This document shows positions 21,378-29,997 of a DNA stretch of 37,032 nt, one piece after another. The stretch is from a virus. The stretch is from positions 1-37,032 of IMG/VR virus record IMGVR_UViG_3300042691_018974. The stretch is one strand, 5' to 3'. Below the pieces are notes generated by a model. The model made no database searches and was not told the DNA's origin. It was given only the letters and a program-made list of their open reading frames with translations. Each line of letters begins with the position of its first letter. Position 1 is the stretch's first letter. Position numbers and translations under genes: made by a program.

Positions 21378-23257
21378 GCGCCTACACCGGAGGCTCGTCA
21401 GCTGGCCGATTCTTCGCGGACTGGCCGGCGATCCTCACCGACCCGAACGACGATTATTGGCTCGACGGCGCCGCCATCGCCGCCCGCTCCTGGGACCTGT
21501 GGCGGAACGACCCATACTTCCGCGCCCTCATCGAAACCATGGTAGACCTGACCATCGGCGCCGAGGGACTAACACCGAAGTCGCAGTATCAAGACGACAT
21601 CCGGCCGGAGACGACCGAGGCCGAGCAACTCACCCGCGATGCCATCGACAGCAGCTTCCGCAGCAACCTCGCCCGCACCAGGCTGGACGCCGGCGGAATC
21701 CTGACCTACCCCGAGATGTCCGAGGCCGTGTTCAGGTCCTGCAAGATCGCCGGCATGGGCTACAGCGTGCGCGTGTGGCGGCCGAATCGCCCCGACGCCA
21801 GGCAGGGTAGCTGCTGGCGCGTCATCGACCCGGCCCGCGTGTCAAATCCGAACTACGGCGCCGACACGCAGCGCATGTTCCAGGGCCACGAACTGGACGC
21901 GGACGGGCGCGAGGTCGCCATCTGGGTGCAGAAGACGCATCCGAACATCCAGCGCATCGGCCCATCGTCCGAGTGGGTGCGCGTGCCGATCTACAAAGAC
22001 GGCCTGCGCAATGTGACGATCCGCCGCAACAGCGGGCGCACCGAGGCCATCCGCACCCTTGGTGCCGGCGCCTGCGTCCTGCTTTACCTCCGCATGCTCC
22101 AGGGCACCACCGAGGCGTGGGCCATCGCCAAGCGCATTCAGGCCAGCTATGCCCTGATGATCGAGACGGAGAACCCGGCCGAGGCGGCACGCGCCGATCG
22201 CTACGGCTCGCTCCTGACCGGCAACGCGCCGACGAAGCCGGGCATGCGCTACTACCACAACCACAAGAGCGTTACCCCGCTGAATTGGAACTTCCAGGGC
22301 GCGGACTACGAGCAGTTCCGCAACCCGATCATCGAGGCCGTCTGCGCTGCCGAGGGCGTGCCGTATGAAATGGTCCTGAAGCGCATGACGAAGTCCAACA
22401 TGGCCAGCTCGCGCACGTCGCTGATGCAGGCATACCAGTACGGCCGCAAGGAGCAGAATCGCCAGGTCATGTCCACAGAACAGTATTGGGCGGAATCGGT
22501 CATCAGCGAGGACATCGCCCGCGGCGCAATCGTCGTCCGGTCGTCCAACACGGACGACATCAACCGGCTCAAGTGGAAGCGCCCGCCGCGTCCCTGGCCG
22601 GACCCGCAGAAGGAAGCCAACGCCGTTCAGGCGTGGGTGGACATGGGACACAGCTACACCAGCGCCTATGACGAAGTGGGCAAGGACTTCGAGGAAGAGG
22701 TTCGCCAACGCGCCCGCGACGAACGGCTTTTGGAGGCACAGGGGGTAACGGTCGGCGTCAAGCCCGCCACGTCCGCCCAGCCGGCGCCCGTCGTTGATCC
22801 CGAAGACGAGGAAGACGACGAATCGCAGGACGAGGTCGAACCCCAGGAAGAACAGGCCGTGAAGCCAAGCGAGATGAGGGCCATGCTGTCCGACATCGGC
22901 GCCCGCATGCAGCCGGCTCCTGTCCATTTCCACGCGGCACCGCAGCAGTTCACCATCAACACTCCGCCATCCCCGCAGGTCACGGTCAATGTTCCCGAGT
23001 CCCCGGCACCAGTAGTCCACATGCACGCGGCCGAGTCGCCCGCGCCTGTCGTTCACGTCCACGCATCAGAGCAACCGCCCGCCCAGGTGTCCGTTCAGTT
23101 CAACGCACCGCCCGCCCCTGAGCCGGTCGCGCCCGTGGTCAACGTCAACCTGCCAGCCCCCATCGTCACCGTCGACAACCAGGTCATCGTCCCAGCACGC
23201 ACCGTCAAGGCCACGCCGCAGCGCGATGGCAGCGTCCTAATGGTACCGCAGGAATAA
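21374..23257 (+). CDS. Portal protein, lambda family
   Basis: 627 residues. The first 490 follow the lambda-portal pattern: RSWDLWRNDPYFRALIETMVD early, FRSCKIAGMGYSVRVW, the linker VIDPARVSNPN, LYLRMLQGTTEAWA, and the stretch EGVPYEMVLKRMTKSNMASS near 340. The portal forms the dodecameric DNA gate. Residues from about 480 on are an unusual C-terminal extension: an acidic stretch (DPEDEEDDESQDE), then Pro/Val/His repeats (PAPVVHMHAAES, PAPVVHVHASEQ and variants) reaching the C-terminus. Confidence 0.9.
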   Translation: MSAYTGGSSAGRFFADWPAILTDPNDDYWLDGAAIAARSWDLWRNDPYFRALIETMVDLTIGAEGLTPKSQYQDDIRPETTEAEQLTRDAIDSSFRSNLARTRLDAGGILTYPEMSEAVFRSCKIAGMGYSVRVWRPNRPDARQGSCWRVIDPARVSNPNYGADTQRMFQGHELDADGREVAIWVQKTHPNIQRIGPSSEWVRVPIYKDGLRNVTIRRNSGRTEAIRTLGAGACVLLYLRMLQGTTEAWAIAKRIQASYALMIETENPAEAARADRYGSLLTGNAPTKPGMRYYHNHKSVTPLNWNFQGADYEQFRNPIIEAVCAAEGVPYEMVLKRMTKSNMASSRTSLMQAYQYGRKEQNRQVMSTEQYWAESVISEDIARGAIVVRSSNTDDINRLKWKRPPRPWPDPQKEANAVQAWVDMGHSYTSAYDEVGKDFEEEVRQRARDERLLEAQGVTVGVKPATSAQPAPVVDPEDEEDDESQDEVEPQEEQAVKPSEMRAMLSDIGARMQPAPVHFHAAPQQFTINTPPSPQVTVNVPESPAPVVHMHAAESPAPVVHVHASEQPPAQVSVQFNAPPAPEPVAPVVNVNLPAPIVTVDNQVIVPARTVKATPQRDGSVLMVPQE

Positions 23258-23260
23258 CCT

Positions 23261-26200
23261 GTGGCCAACATCACCGTCACCACCTCCAGCAACTTTGACG
23301 ACGCGGCCAACCTGGCCCTGGCGAACGGCGACAACATCGCCATCAGCTCGGCAGCCGTACTGACGATCAATAGCGACGTGCGCTGGGGCCAGAACGCGGC
23401 AGTTGTCGGTGATGTGGACGTGACTGAAGGTGAGTTCAAGATCGACGCCTCGCAGACATGGTGGATTCCGTTCGATGCCTCGTCTGGCAACGTGCCTGCT
23501 CTCGGCACATGCGGCACCGCCGATGTGACTCGCGGCGGCTCCAACGTCGGCGAGTTCATGGGCGTCTGGACAGCTTTAGGTGTGGCTCCGTCTGCCGCTG
23601 GTGGCGCGATGCCTGCCAGTGGATTCGTCAAGCTCCGGTCGAAATCCACAACGCTGGCCGACAACGATGTCCTGACGTTTGCTGGTGGTGCCACAATCAC
23701 CATCAACTCGGCCACGGGAGGCCAGCGTGGCTGGCTGCATTACGTTGGCGAGGAAGGCACGAACTCGACAACGGGTCGCGTGTTAGCCCCAACGCTGGGC
23801 AAGATCACGACCCGTGGAGATTGGTTCGAGTTAGGAACTGGCTCGGGATCATCCGGGCAGACGCTCCAGTATTTCGTCGCTGATTACTGCCCGGCCATCC
23901 AAGTCGAGACAGCCAGCGGAAGCGGCGTATATGAATGGTGGGGCCTGTGCCCTGCTGCCGACTTCTCAGCTACGAACATTGCAACCGATGACCGTGGCAG
24001 ATTCTTCACATGCTCTGCTGCCGGCGTGATTACATTCGGTGGTGCGACCTACGGCAAGCTTCCTCCAAGCGGCGCGAAGATTCGTTGCCCTAACATCCAC
24101 GTCAGCAGCTCGACAAGCGCGAACTGGGCAGCAAATACCCTCAATTCCACGGCTGCAAACCGGTACTCGTTCCAGTCCACTGGCGGTCTTCTCGACCTGG
24201 AATACACGGCCTTCAGCGGTTCGTTTGGTGCTATTGGCTCGGCACTACTCAGCGCAAAATACTGCACAGGGTTTGACGCGACCTTCAACGAGGGCAGTGT
24301 TGCTGCCAGCTCGTCGTCGAGCAACAACAAGGAAATCTATTACGAGCAATGCGCCTGTAGTCGCCTGGGCGTATCCGCCCCGCATTTCAGCGCAACGTAT
24401 TGCCAAAAGGTAACATTCAAGAATTGCTGTAGTTTCCGCAGCAGCGGAGCTAACTCTGGAACATTCGGATTCAATGTCACCAACAGCGACCAGATTCTCA
24501 TAGAGAATCCGCTGTTAATATCAAACGGCACAGTTACAGCGTTAGATATAAGCTACAGCACAAATGTAACGATAACAAACCCGATACTCGTCGGCGTCCC
24601 ATCTGGAACATTCGGGACAATCACTGGTGTACGCGGTATAAAAATAACAGGATTAAAGTTCGACGGTAAGACTGCCGCTGCCGTTGCCAACGCTTGTCAG
24701 TATTTGTTATCAATAGTCAACTGCACGGATGTCCTAGTTGATGGGGCTTCGTATTGGCAATCAAATGTTCCGCCGTCATTCTATATAATCTGGGCTAACT
24801 CGCAGTCTTCACAGGTTAGGATTCGCAACATCGGCAGCCGCGCCACTCCGCTGGATGTAACCGGCGGTCGGCGTCTTGTATACGTCCAAAACTGCACACG
24901 GGTAATGCTAAACAAGCTATACCAGTCAGCAGGCAATCAGTCGCCGGATACGGCATATCTCGTCTCAAATTGTGACGAGCTATATGTTAGCGACTGTGGA
25001 AACGCCAGTAACTACAGCGACCAGGCGGCTTTCCCCGTAGCGTCAAACACGACATTCTACCGCCGCACGGCGACCGGCGGCGGAAAGGCGTACTCCTCGT
25101 CGCCAGCGGCTGGCTCAACTGCCACGCAGTTCCTCTCGTTCGGGACGCACTTCCAAGAGCAGGAAGTGTCTGCAACGGAAATATGGCTAACCGTCAACTG
25201 CGGCACCGAAAAGTCTTCCAGCGAGTTCTCGACGGTCGCCTACACCGATGATGTCGGCACCGTCAAGCGCGATGGAAGCAACGGGCTGTTGCTCCGCACC
25301 CTGAATGATCAAGTGACATGGACCTGGAGCTATTGGATTCTCGGCATCACGGCGTTTGCAAACACCGCGCCTATCCTCAACGGCACGAACACCGGTAACT
25401 TCACGCTTCAGTACGACCTCGACAAAGGAACGGGATTCAGCGGGACGTTCCAGACGCTCAACGCCACGAACCTCAGCGCCGAAACGGGTATTTCACCTGC
25501 GGGCGTCAAGGTCAGGATTCGGGCAATCTGCGCCACGGCAAACTCAGCCAACCTGATCCGTGCAATCAGCATTGTTGGCACGACCTCGGCATCCGATGTC
25601 ACGAACAACCTCTACCCCTATAACGAGCCGCTGGTCACTTTGTCGGGAGCGCAATCAGGCTCACTGGCTGCCATCTTCCGCGACAGCGACGGCAAGTTAT
25701 TGGGCGTGAAAGCCGTCACCACTCCACGACTCTACCCAGCTTGGTATGCTGATGCGGCCTGCACACTGCGAGTTCGCAAGGCTGGATGGACGGCGCTTGA
25801 GTTACCGTTCACGCTGACGGAAGCCGGCGCTGCGTTCCCGCTCAACCAGGTCGACTCAGCGATCAGCGACAGCAATCCCGGCGCTCTCGGCATCACGGTC
25901 ACGAATCACGGGGCATCGCCCGTGACGTGGAACAGCAAGCAATGGTCGATCACCGTCACCGTCACGGATTCGTCCAGCGCGGCCAGCATCGCTCAATACC
26001 TCTCGTGGCAGACCGCGCAAGACGCCTTCAATCTGATCACCGGCTTTCACAACACGGCGATACCGCCCATGGTCATCCTGGCCGGCAGCGATTACGAGAC
26101 GGCACGCGGGACGCTGTTCGGGTCTGCTGGCGCTGCGAGCAAGGGCGTGCGCGTGGTGGACGGCAGCGGCAACGAAGTGCCAGGGTTTGCCCGCATGCAG

Positions 26201-26515
26201 GCCGATGACGGCAGCTATTACAGCCCGGCATCGTCGGCAACGATGACGGTATCCGGCGTCGTCACCGGCTCGGATGTGGTGATCTACGACGCCTCGATAC
26301 CGGCTGACGGATCGGGGTCCAACGTCCTGCAAACCTCGGACGCCATCGCCGGAACAAGCGCGACGTACAGCTACACCTATGTCCCCGCTACGGTCGTGGA
26401 CATTGGCGTGTTCAAGAACGGCTACAAGCCGACCTTCGTTCGTGGCGTCGTGCTGAGCGCATCAGACGCAACCATCCCAGTCTCTCAGCCATTGGACCCC
26501 AGCTATGTTGCTTGA
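23261..26515 (+). CDS. Giant beta-helical, fibre-like virion protein
   Basis: 1084 residues from a GTG behind AGGAA. No signal or membrane segment. Residues 280-620 consist of short strands with repeated N/V/I ladders (QILIENPLLISNGTVTALDI, STNVTITNPILVG), typical of right-handed parallel beta-helices in tailspikes and depolymerases. The last 330 residues look like immunoglobulin-like or fibre-tip domains. DNA at about 24480-24800 is less GC-rich. No catalytic residues can be assigned. Lying between portal and protease, it may be head- or neck-bound instead of a tail fibre. Confidence 0.6.
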   Translation: MANITVTTSSNFDDAANLALANGDNIAISSAAVLTINSDVRWGQNAAVVGDVDVTEGEFKIDASQTWWIPFDASSGNVPALGTCGTADVTRGGSNVGEFMGVWTALGVAPSAAGGAMPASGFVKLRSKSTTLADNDVLTFAGGATITINSATGGQRGWLHYVGEEGTNSTTGRVLAPTLGKITTRGDWFELGTGSGSSGQTLQYFVADYCPAIQVETASGSGVYEWWGLCPAADFSATNIATDDRGRFFTCSAAGVITFGGATYGKLPPSGAKIRCPNIHVSSSTSANWAANTLNSTAANRYSFQSTGGLLDLEYTAFSGSFGAIGSALLSAKYCTGFDATFNEGSVAASSSSSNNKEIYYEQCACSRLGVSAPHFSATYCQKVTFKNCCSFRSSGANSGTFGFNVTNSDQILIENPLLISNGTVTALDISYSTNVTITNPILVGVPSGTFGTITGVRGIKITGLKFDGKTAAAVANACQYLLSIVNCTDVLVDGASYWQSNVPPSFYIIWANSQSSQVRIRNIGSRATPLDVTGGRRLVYVQNCTRVMLNKLYQSAGNQSPDTAYLVSNCDELYVSDCGNASNYSDQAAFPVASNTTFYRRTATGGGKAYSSSPAAGSTATQFLSFGTHFQEQEVSATEIWLTVNCGTEKSSSEFSTVAYTDDVGTVKRDGSNGLLLRTLNDQVTWTWSYWILGITAFANTAPILNGTNTGNFTLQYDLDKGTGFSGTFQTLNATNLSAETGISPAGVKVRIRAICATANSANLIRAISIVGTTSASDVTNNLYPYNEPLVTLSGAQSGSLAAIFRDSDGKLLGVKAVTTPRLYPAWYADAACTLRVRKAGWTALELPFTLTEAGAAFPLNQVDSAISDSNPGALGITVTNHGASPVTWNSKQWSITVTVTDSSSAASIAQYLSWQTAQDAFNLITGFHNTAIPPMVILAGSDYETARGTLFGSAGAASKGVRVVDGSGNEVPGFARMQADDGSYYSPASSATMTVSGVVTGSDVVIYDASIPADGSGSNVLQTSDAIAGTSATYSYTYVPATVVDIGVFKNGYKPTFVRGVVLSASDATIPVSQPLDPSYVA

Positions 26516-26684
26516 AATCATCCACACGACCGACGACCAGAATATCTGGCGGATCATCGACACGGCGGCACCCATCGTTCTGGAGAACGGAGCCACGTTC
26601 GTCCCTGACCGCACCGTCCAGACCGCTCCGACCGCGTGGCGTCTGTTCAACAGCAACTACGTCATCGACGCCAAGGAAGTGTAA
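26505..26684 (+). CDS. Small protein after the fibre gene
   Basis: 59 residues (MLLEIIHTTDDQNIWRIID...FNSNYVIDAKEV), overlapping the fibre gene by 11 bases and ending 2 bases before the next ATG. Beta-alpha character, no motif. Probably a structural or chaperone partner of the adjacent virion proteins. Confidence 0.55.
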   Translation: MLLEIIHTTDDQNIWRIIDTAAPIVLENGATFVPDRTVQTAPTAWRLFNSNYVIDAKEV

Positions 26685-26686
26685 TC

Positions 26687-28039
26687 ATGGCCAAACTCAC
26701 CAGCCCATCATCGCTCAACGTCGCAACCGAGATCGTCATTGACGAGCCGAACCGCACCATTCGGCTCGTGGCCGCTGGCAACCTCGTCGCCAAGGACGGC
26801 GTGACGATTCAGGCCGTATACTCCAAGTGCGTCCAGTTGTGGGCGACCAGCACCTACCAGGACAGCCCCTTCCCGTTCTACGCCATCGACGTTCTGAGCG
26901 GCCAGTTCCAGATCGGCACGGACGGAGCGACCTTCAACGGCTGGAAGTGGTACGACGACACGACGCGCAACATGCTGCGAGACGGCGGCTGGTCCGAGTA
27001 CAGCAACGCTGGCGTGCTGAACCGCCAGTACGGCGGCTTCGTCGGCCTCGGTTCGGTCAACAGCGGAGCGCAGCCCTACTACCAGCTCGCGTCCACCGAC
27101 TCGCCCACAGACTTCCCATTTGCCGACCAGTTCAACGTCGGCGTCCAGGTCTACGGAGACGCCAGCAACGGAAACTTTGACAAGCGCACCTATGCCAAGG
27201 CGTTCGTCCGTGAGGAACAAAAGAAGTTCAAGGACTCGGTGCTGGCCGATACCGGAGCGACGGCTACTGGCGCGTTCAAGACCAACTTTCTGGTCAGCAA
27301 CGAAACCGACCTCGATGTGCTGGTCAATGACGCCGCCCTGTCATCTGCGCCGTACACAGGCATCACGGTGTCATTTTACAGCAGCAACCAGAGCAAGACC
27401 ATCGGCGGCAGCAGCTACCCGTTCCGCATCATCATCGCGGGCAACGGCGCGACCAAGCGGCAGATTTACGCCAAGGTCCAGTACCTCCTGCGGCAGAACA
27501 GCAACATCAACACGGCGGGAGATGCCGGGTCGATCACCGGAAAGACCGCCGCCCTGATGATGGCCTTCGCTGGTGAAACCGTCACCACGGCCCTGGGCGT
27601 GTTCATCGACAACATCGCCAGCGCCGACACCAACGACTACATCTTCACCGACCAGAACGGCGTGGCGCGGACCTTCCCCTACGTCGCGGCTGGCATCCTG
27701 AGCTTCAACGCCCCGCTCGTCGGCGCCGGGTCGAGCTACCGTCTGATGTTCACCACCGGCCCCGGCGCTGGCGACGACTACGGCGAATCCGGCGCGATCA
27801 CGGTCAACGACGCGACGGCGACACCGATCACCGGCACCATCAGCTCGGGAAGCATCAGCTTCACCTTCGACTACGATGGAGACACGGCTGGCGGCACGGC
27901 CGGCACGGACAAGTCCGTCACGCTGATCGCCGTTCGCCCAGGCTACGGCAAGTATACCGTGGCGACCGGCACGCTGTCCAGATCCAAGGGCATCAGCATC
28001 AGCGCCGTGGCCGAGCAAGACCGGGGCTACGCGGCCTAA
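26687..28039 (+). CDS. Virion structural protein, unknown family
   Basis: 450 residues from the ATG at 26687, 7 bases after AAGGAAG. The frame upstream to 26636 is shadow. Beta-rich N-terminal domain (ATEIVIDEPNRTIRLVAAGN, FPFYAIDVLSGQFQIG), an alpha/beta middle, then a Gly/Thr-rich domain ending in an Ig-like pattern (ITGTISSGSISFTFDYDGDTAGGTAGTD). Placed between two fibre-associated genes, so likely part of the same appendage. Confidence 0.55.
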   Translation: MAKLTSPSSLNVATEIVIDEPNRTIRLVAAGNLVAKDGVTIQAVYSKCVQLWATSTYQDSPFPFYAIDVLSGQFQIGTDGATFNGWKWYDDTTRNMLRDGGWSEYSNAGVLNRQYGGFVGLGSVNSGAQPYYQLASTDSPTDFPFADQFNVGVQVYGDASNGNFDKRTYAKAFVREEQKKFKDSVLADTGATATGAFKTNFLVSNETDLDVLVNDAALSSAPYTGITVSFYSSNQSKTIGGSSYPFRIIIAGNGATKRQIYAKVQYLLRQNSNINTAGDAGSITGKTAALMMAFAGETVTTALGVFIDNIASADTNDYIFTDQNGVARTFPYVAAGILSFNAPLVGAGSSYRLMFTTGPGAGDDYGESGAITVNDATATPITGTISSGSISFTFDYDGDTAGGTAGTDKSVTLIAVRPGYGKYTVATGTLSRSKGISISAVAEQDRGYAA

Positions 28040-28042
28040 CCC

Positions 28043-28585
28043 ATGGCGTCCATCGTCGTTGATCCGTCCAGTCTGTGCATCCTTCTCGTCTGCGGCGCAG
28101 GCGAGGATGATGTCACGTTCACGGCACAGGAGATTTACAGCCGGTGGTCAGACTGGTTGCTGCTGTCGGATAACCTCAAGTACCTGCCGGCGTTCGATTC
28201 CAGCGGCGGCGCGTCCGCTGGCACAGGAACGACCGATATCGTCTACACGTTTCTGGCAGCTAACGGCTGGATGATTTGCCCGCAGACGACCGAGCTAGCC
28301 GTGCGCGTGGTCATCACCGGGGACATCTATCCCGACGTGGATGGAAGCCCGATGTTCGACTACGACGAGGTTGCGGCCGGTGGCCACACGCACATCGAGC
28401 AGCGCGTCACGACCTCGGCGCGTGTGGTGACGACGGGCGGCAGCATCCCGACTGCAGCGCAGAACGCGGCGGCCGTCCTGGCGGCGGCGCAGGCCACGCC
28501 GATCCACGCGGACGTGCAGAAGATGAACGGGGCCACGGTCCTGGGCAACGGCACTAGCGGCGACAAGTGGCGCGGCGGTGTTTGA
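28043..28585 (+). CDS. Virion-associated protein
   Basis: 180 residues. TFTAQEIYSRWSDWLLLSDNLKYLPAF is a conserved-looking helical signature that I associate with phage appendage-module proteins. The second half is beta-rich with an Ala-rich helix (AQNAAAVLAAAQATPIHADVQKMNG) like the trimer-forming ends of fibres. Function not established. Confidence 0.55.
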   Translation: MASIVVDPSSLCILLVCGAGEDDVTFTAQEIYSRWSDWLLLSDNLKYLPAFDSSGGASAGTGTTDIVYTFLAANGWMICPQTTELAVRVVITGDIYPDVDGSPMFDYDEVAAGGHTHIEQRVTTSARVVTTGGSIPTAAQNAAAVLAAAQATPIHADVQKMNGATVLGNGTSGDKWRGGV

Positions 28586-28778
28586 TTTAGACAGCTTTTA
28601 CCGGGAGGCATTCTCTGACCTGGCGTGGCTGTTCGATGACGAGGAACCGCCGCGTAAGGTAACGTACATGCGCCCGCCGTCGATCCCGGACGATGAGCCA
28701 GAGCCGATGAGCGTCATGGATATCGTCATGCTGTGGACCGGCGCACAGCAATCCGGCCTATCCTCGTCGTCAGTTTGA
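28578..28778 (+). CDS. Small acidic protein before the protease
   Basis: 66 residues from a GTG overlapping the previous gene by 8 bases. Acidic, Pro-containing, with the helix PMSVMDIVMLWTG. Resembles a short phage peptide in size only; not recognised. It ends just before the palindrome at 28773. Confidence 0.45.
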   Translation: MFDLDSFYREAFSDLAWLFDDEEPPRKVTYMRPPSIPDDEPEPMSVMDIVMLWTGAQQSGLSSSSV

Positions 28779-28790
28779 TATTTGTCAAAA
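28773..28790. promoter_or_regulatory. Near-perfect palindrome, second candidate operator copy
   Basis: TTTGATA-TT-TGTCAAA (28774-28789) matches the half-sites and spacing of the perfect palindrome at 21067-21084, with one mismatched pair. It lies in the gap upstream of the protease gene. Two related copies, each in front of a head-gene block, suggest a shared regulator or promoter element. Confidence 0.45.
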
Positions 28791-28813
28791 CGGAGACGTA
28801 GATTCACCGACCG

Positions 28814-28832
28814 GCGTGCGACACTCGCACGC
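28814..28832. other. Stem-loop adjacent to the protease start
   Basis: GCGTGCG and CGCACGC form a perfect 7-bp stem around ACACT, ending 1 base before the ATG at 28834. It could mask the start codon or bind a protein. The same arm sequence forms the repeat at 4208-4225. If the upstream GTG at 28816 were used instead, it would be in the stem. Confidence 0.45.
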
Positions 28833-28833
28833 A

Positions 28834-29994
28834 ATGAAGCTCCGCTTCCAGCAGGCCACCGCCGCCACCGCCTCGCGAGTCGATCGCGACAAGCGGGTGA
28901 TCTACGGCGTGTCCATGTTGCAGACCGGCGAAGCACTCGGCCATGATATGCTGGTGGACGAGAAGATGCTATCGCAATGCGTCGATGCGGTGAACGCCAC
29001 CGGCGGCCACGGCATGAAGTCGCGCTTCACACATCCTGGCGCGTGCTCCGACGCGATGGGCAAAATGCTCGGCAAGGTCAAGAACGCCCGCGTCATGGGC
29101 GACAAGGCCGTGGCCGACCTGCACCTGGCCGAGCACGCCAGCAAGACCCCAGACGGCGACCTGGCCGACTACGTGATGTCGATGGCCGAGGAGTCGCCCG
29201 AGGACTTCGGCATGTCGATCGCCTTCGACGGGTCGGCCGTGTGGAAGAATGCGGCCGGCGCTGAGGTCGAAGCCAGCAACGCCAACGGCGACCGCGCCGC
29301 GCGCCCCGCCGACGCCACCACCGCCAAGCCGTTCGCCCGCATCGTCAAGATGCGCGCATCTGATGTCGTCGATGAGCCCGCAGCCAACCGCGACGGTCTT
29401 TTCGCTGCGTTCTCCGGCACGACCAATCTGGATGCCGCCGAGGCATTCGCCGCTCTCGACCAGGCCCGCGATGCCATGGGCTGGGATGCGGCCAAAACCT
29501 CAACCTTCCTGCGCAGCTACTTGGCTGCCCGAACCACCAAGGAAACACGCATGGACCCTGTCAAGTTCGCCGCCCTGCTCGATGCCGAGCCCAGCCACGC
29601 CGCCGCGATCGGCAAGCTCTTCGCCGCCGGCAAGAGCGAGGCCGAGATCGCCGCAGTGCTGGTCGATCTGAAGCGCGATGCCGAGTTCAGCGCCATCAAG
29701 GCCGACCTCGCCGCCAAGACGGCCTCGCTCGCCAAGGCTGACGAGTCGCTCGCCGCCGAGAAGTCGGCCCACGCCAAGACCGCTGAGAAGCTGTCCAAGC
29801 TCTCCAAGTTGGGCGAGACGGTCGACCCCGGCCACGCGCCCGCCCCCAGCACGCCCGTCACCTCGGACGAGGGGATCAAGCAGGCTTGGTCCGCGATGCC
29901 CACCACGGAGCGCGCCGCGTTCCTGGGCGACTTCGAGACCTACCGATACCACATCAAGAACCCCGCCGCGCCCGCCGCTGGCGAAAAGGAATAA
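28834..29994 (+). CDS. Prohead maturation protease with scaffold-like C-terminus
   Basis: 386 residues from the ATG at 28834 (a GTG at 28816 would add 6). The N-terminal 200 residues read as a phage prohead protease: IYGVSMLQTGEAL, a His in RFTHPGA (67), Ser in EDFGMSIAF (128), and ASDVVDEPAANRDGLF closing the domain. Residues 240-330 form a long coiled coil (LKRDAEFSAIKADLAAKTASLAKADESLAAEKSAHA in two parts), typical of scaffolding. The catalytic His/Ser assignment is by pattern. Confidence 0.7.
   Translation: MKLRFQQATAATASRVDRDKRVIYGVSMLQTGEALGHDMLVDEKMLSQCVDAVNATGGHGMKSRFTHPGACSDAMGKMLGKVKNARVMGDKAVADLHLAEHASKTPDGDLADYVMSMAEESPEDFGMSIAFDGSAVWKNAAGAEVEASNANGDRAARPADATTAKPFARIVKMRASDVVDEPAANRDGLFAAFSGTTNLDAAEAFAALDQARDAMGWDAAKTSTFLRSYLAARTTKETRMDPVKFAALLDAEPSHAAAIGKLFAAGKSEAEIAAVLVDLKRDAEFSAIKADLAAKTASLAKADESLAAEKSAHAKTAEKLSKLSKLGETVDPGHAPAPSTPVTSDEGIKQAWSAMPTTERAAFLGDFETYRYHIKNPAAPAAGEKE
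29551..29994 (+). CDS. Nested scaffolding protein (internal start)
   Basis: 147 residues from the ATG at codon 240 of the protease gene, same frame. AAGGA at 29539-29543 lies 7 bases before it, better placed than any site before the full-length start. The product would be the coiled-coil scaffold alone. Lambda makes its Nu3 scaffold in the same way, from inside its protease gene. Confidence 0.55.
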   Translation: MDPVKFAALLDAEPSHAAAIGKLFAAGKSEAEIAAVLVDLKRDAEFSAIKADLAAKTASLAKADESLAAEKSAHAKTAEKLSKLSKLGETVDPGHAPAPSTPVTSDEGIKQAWSAMPTTERAAFLGDFETYRYHIKNPAAPAAGEKE

Positions 29995-29997
29995 ACC

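Noticed and set aside
21842-23062. 406-codon open frame on the minus strand opposite the portal gene
   Set aside because: Its translation is a GC-bias shadow (Val/Gly/Arg-rich) of a clearly recognised portal protein.
23261-28778. Diversity-generating retroelement acting on the fibre genes
   Set aside because: No reverse transcriptase gene and no template/variable repeat pair are visible.
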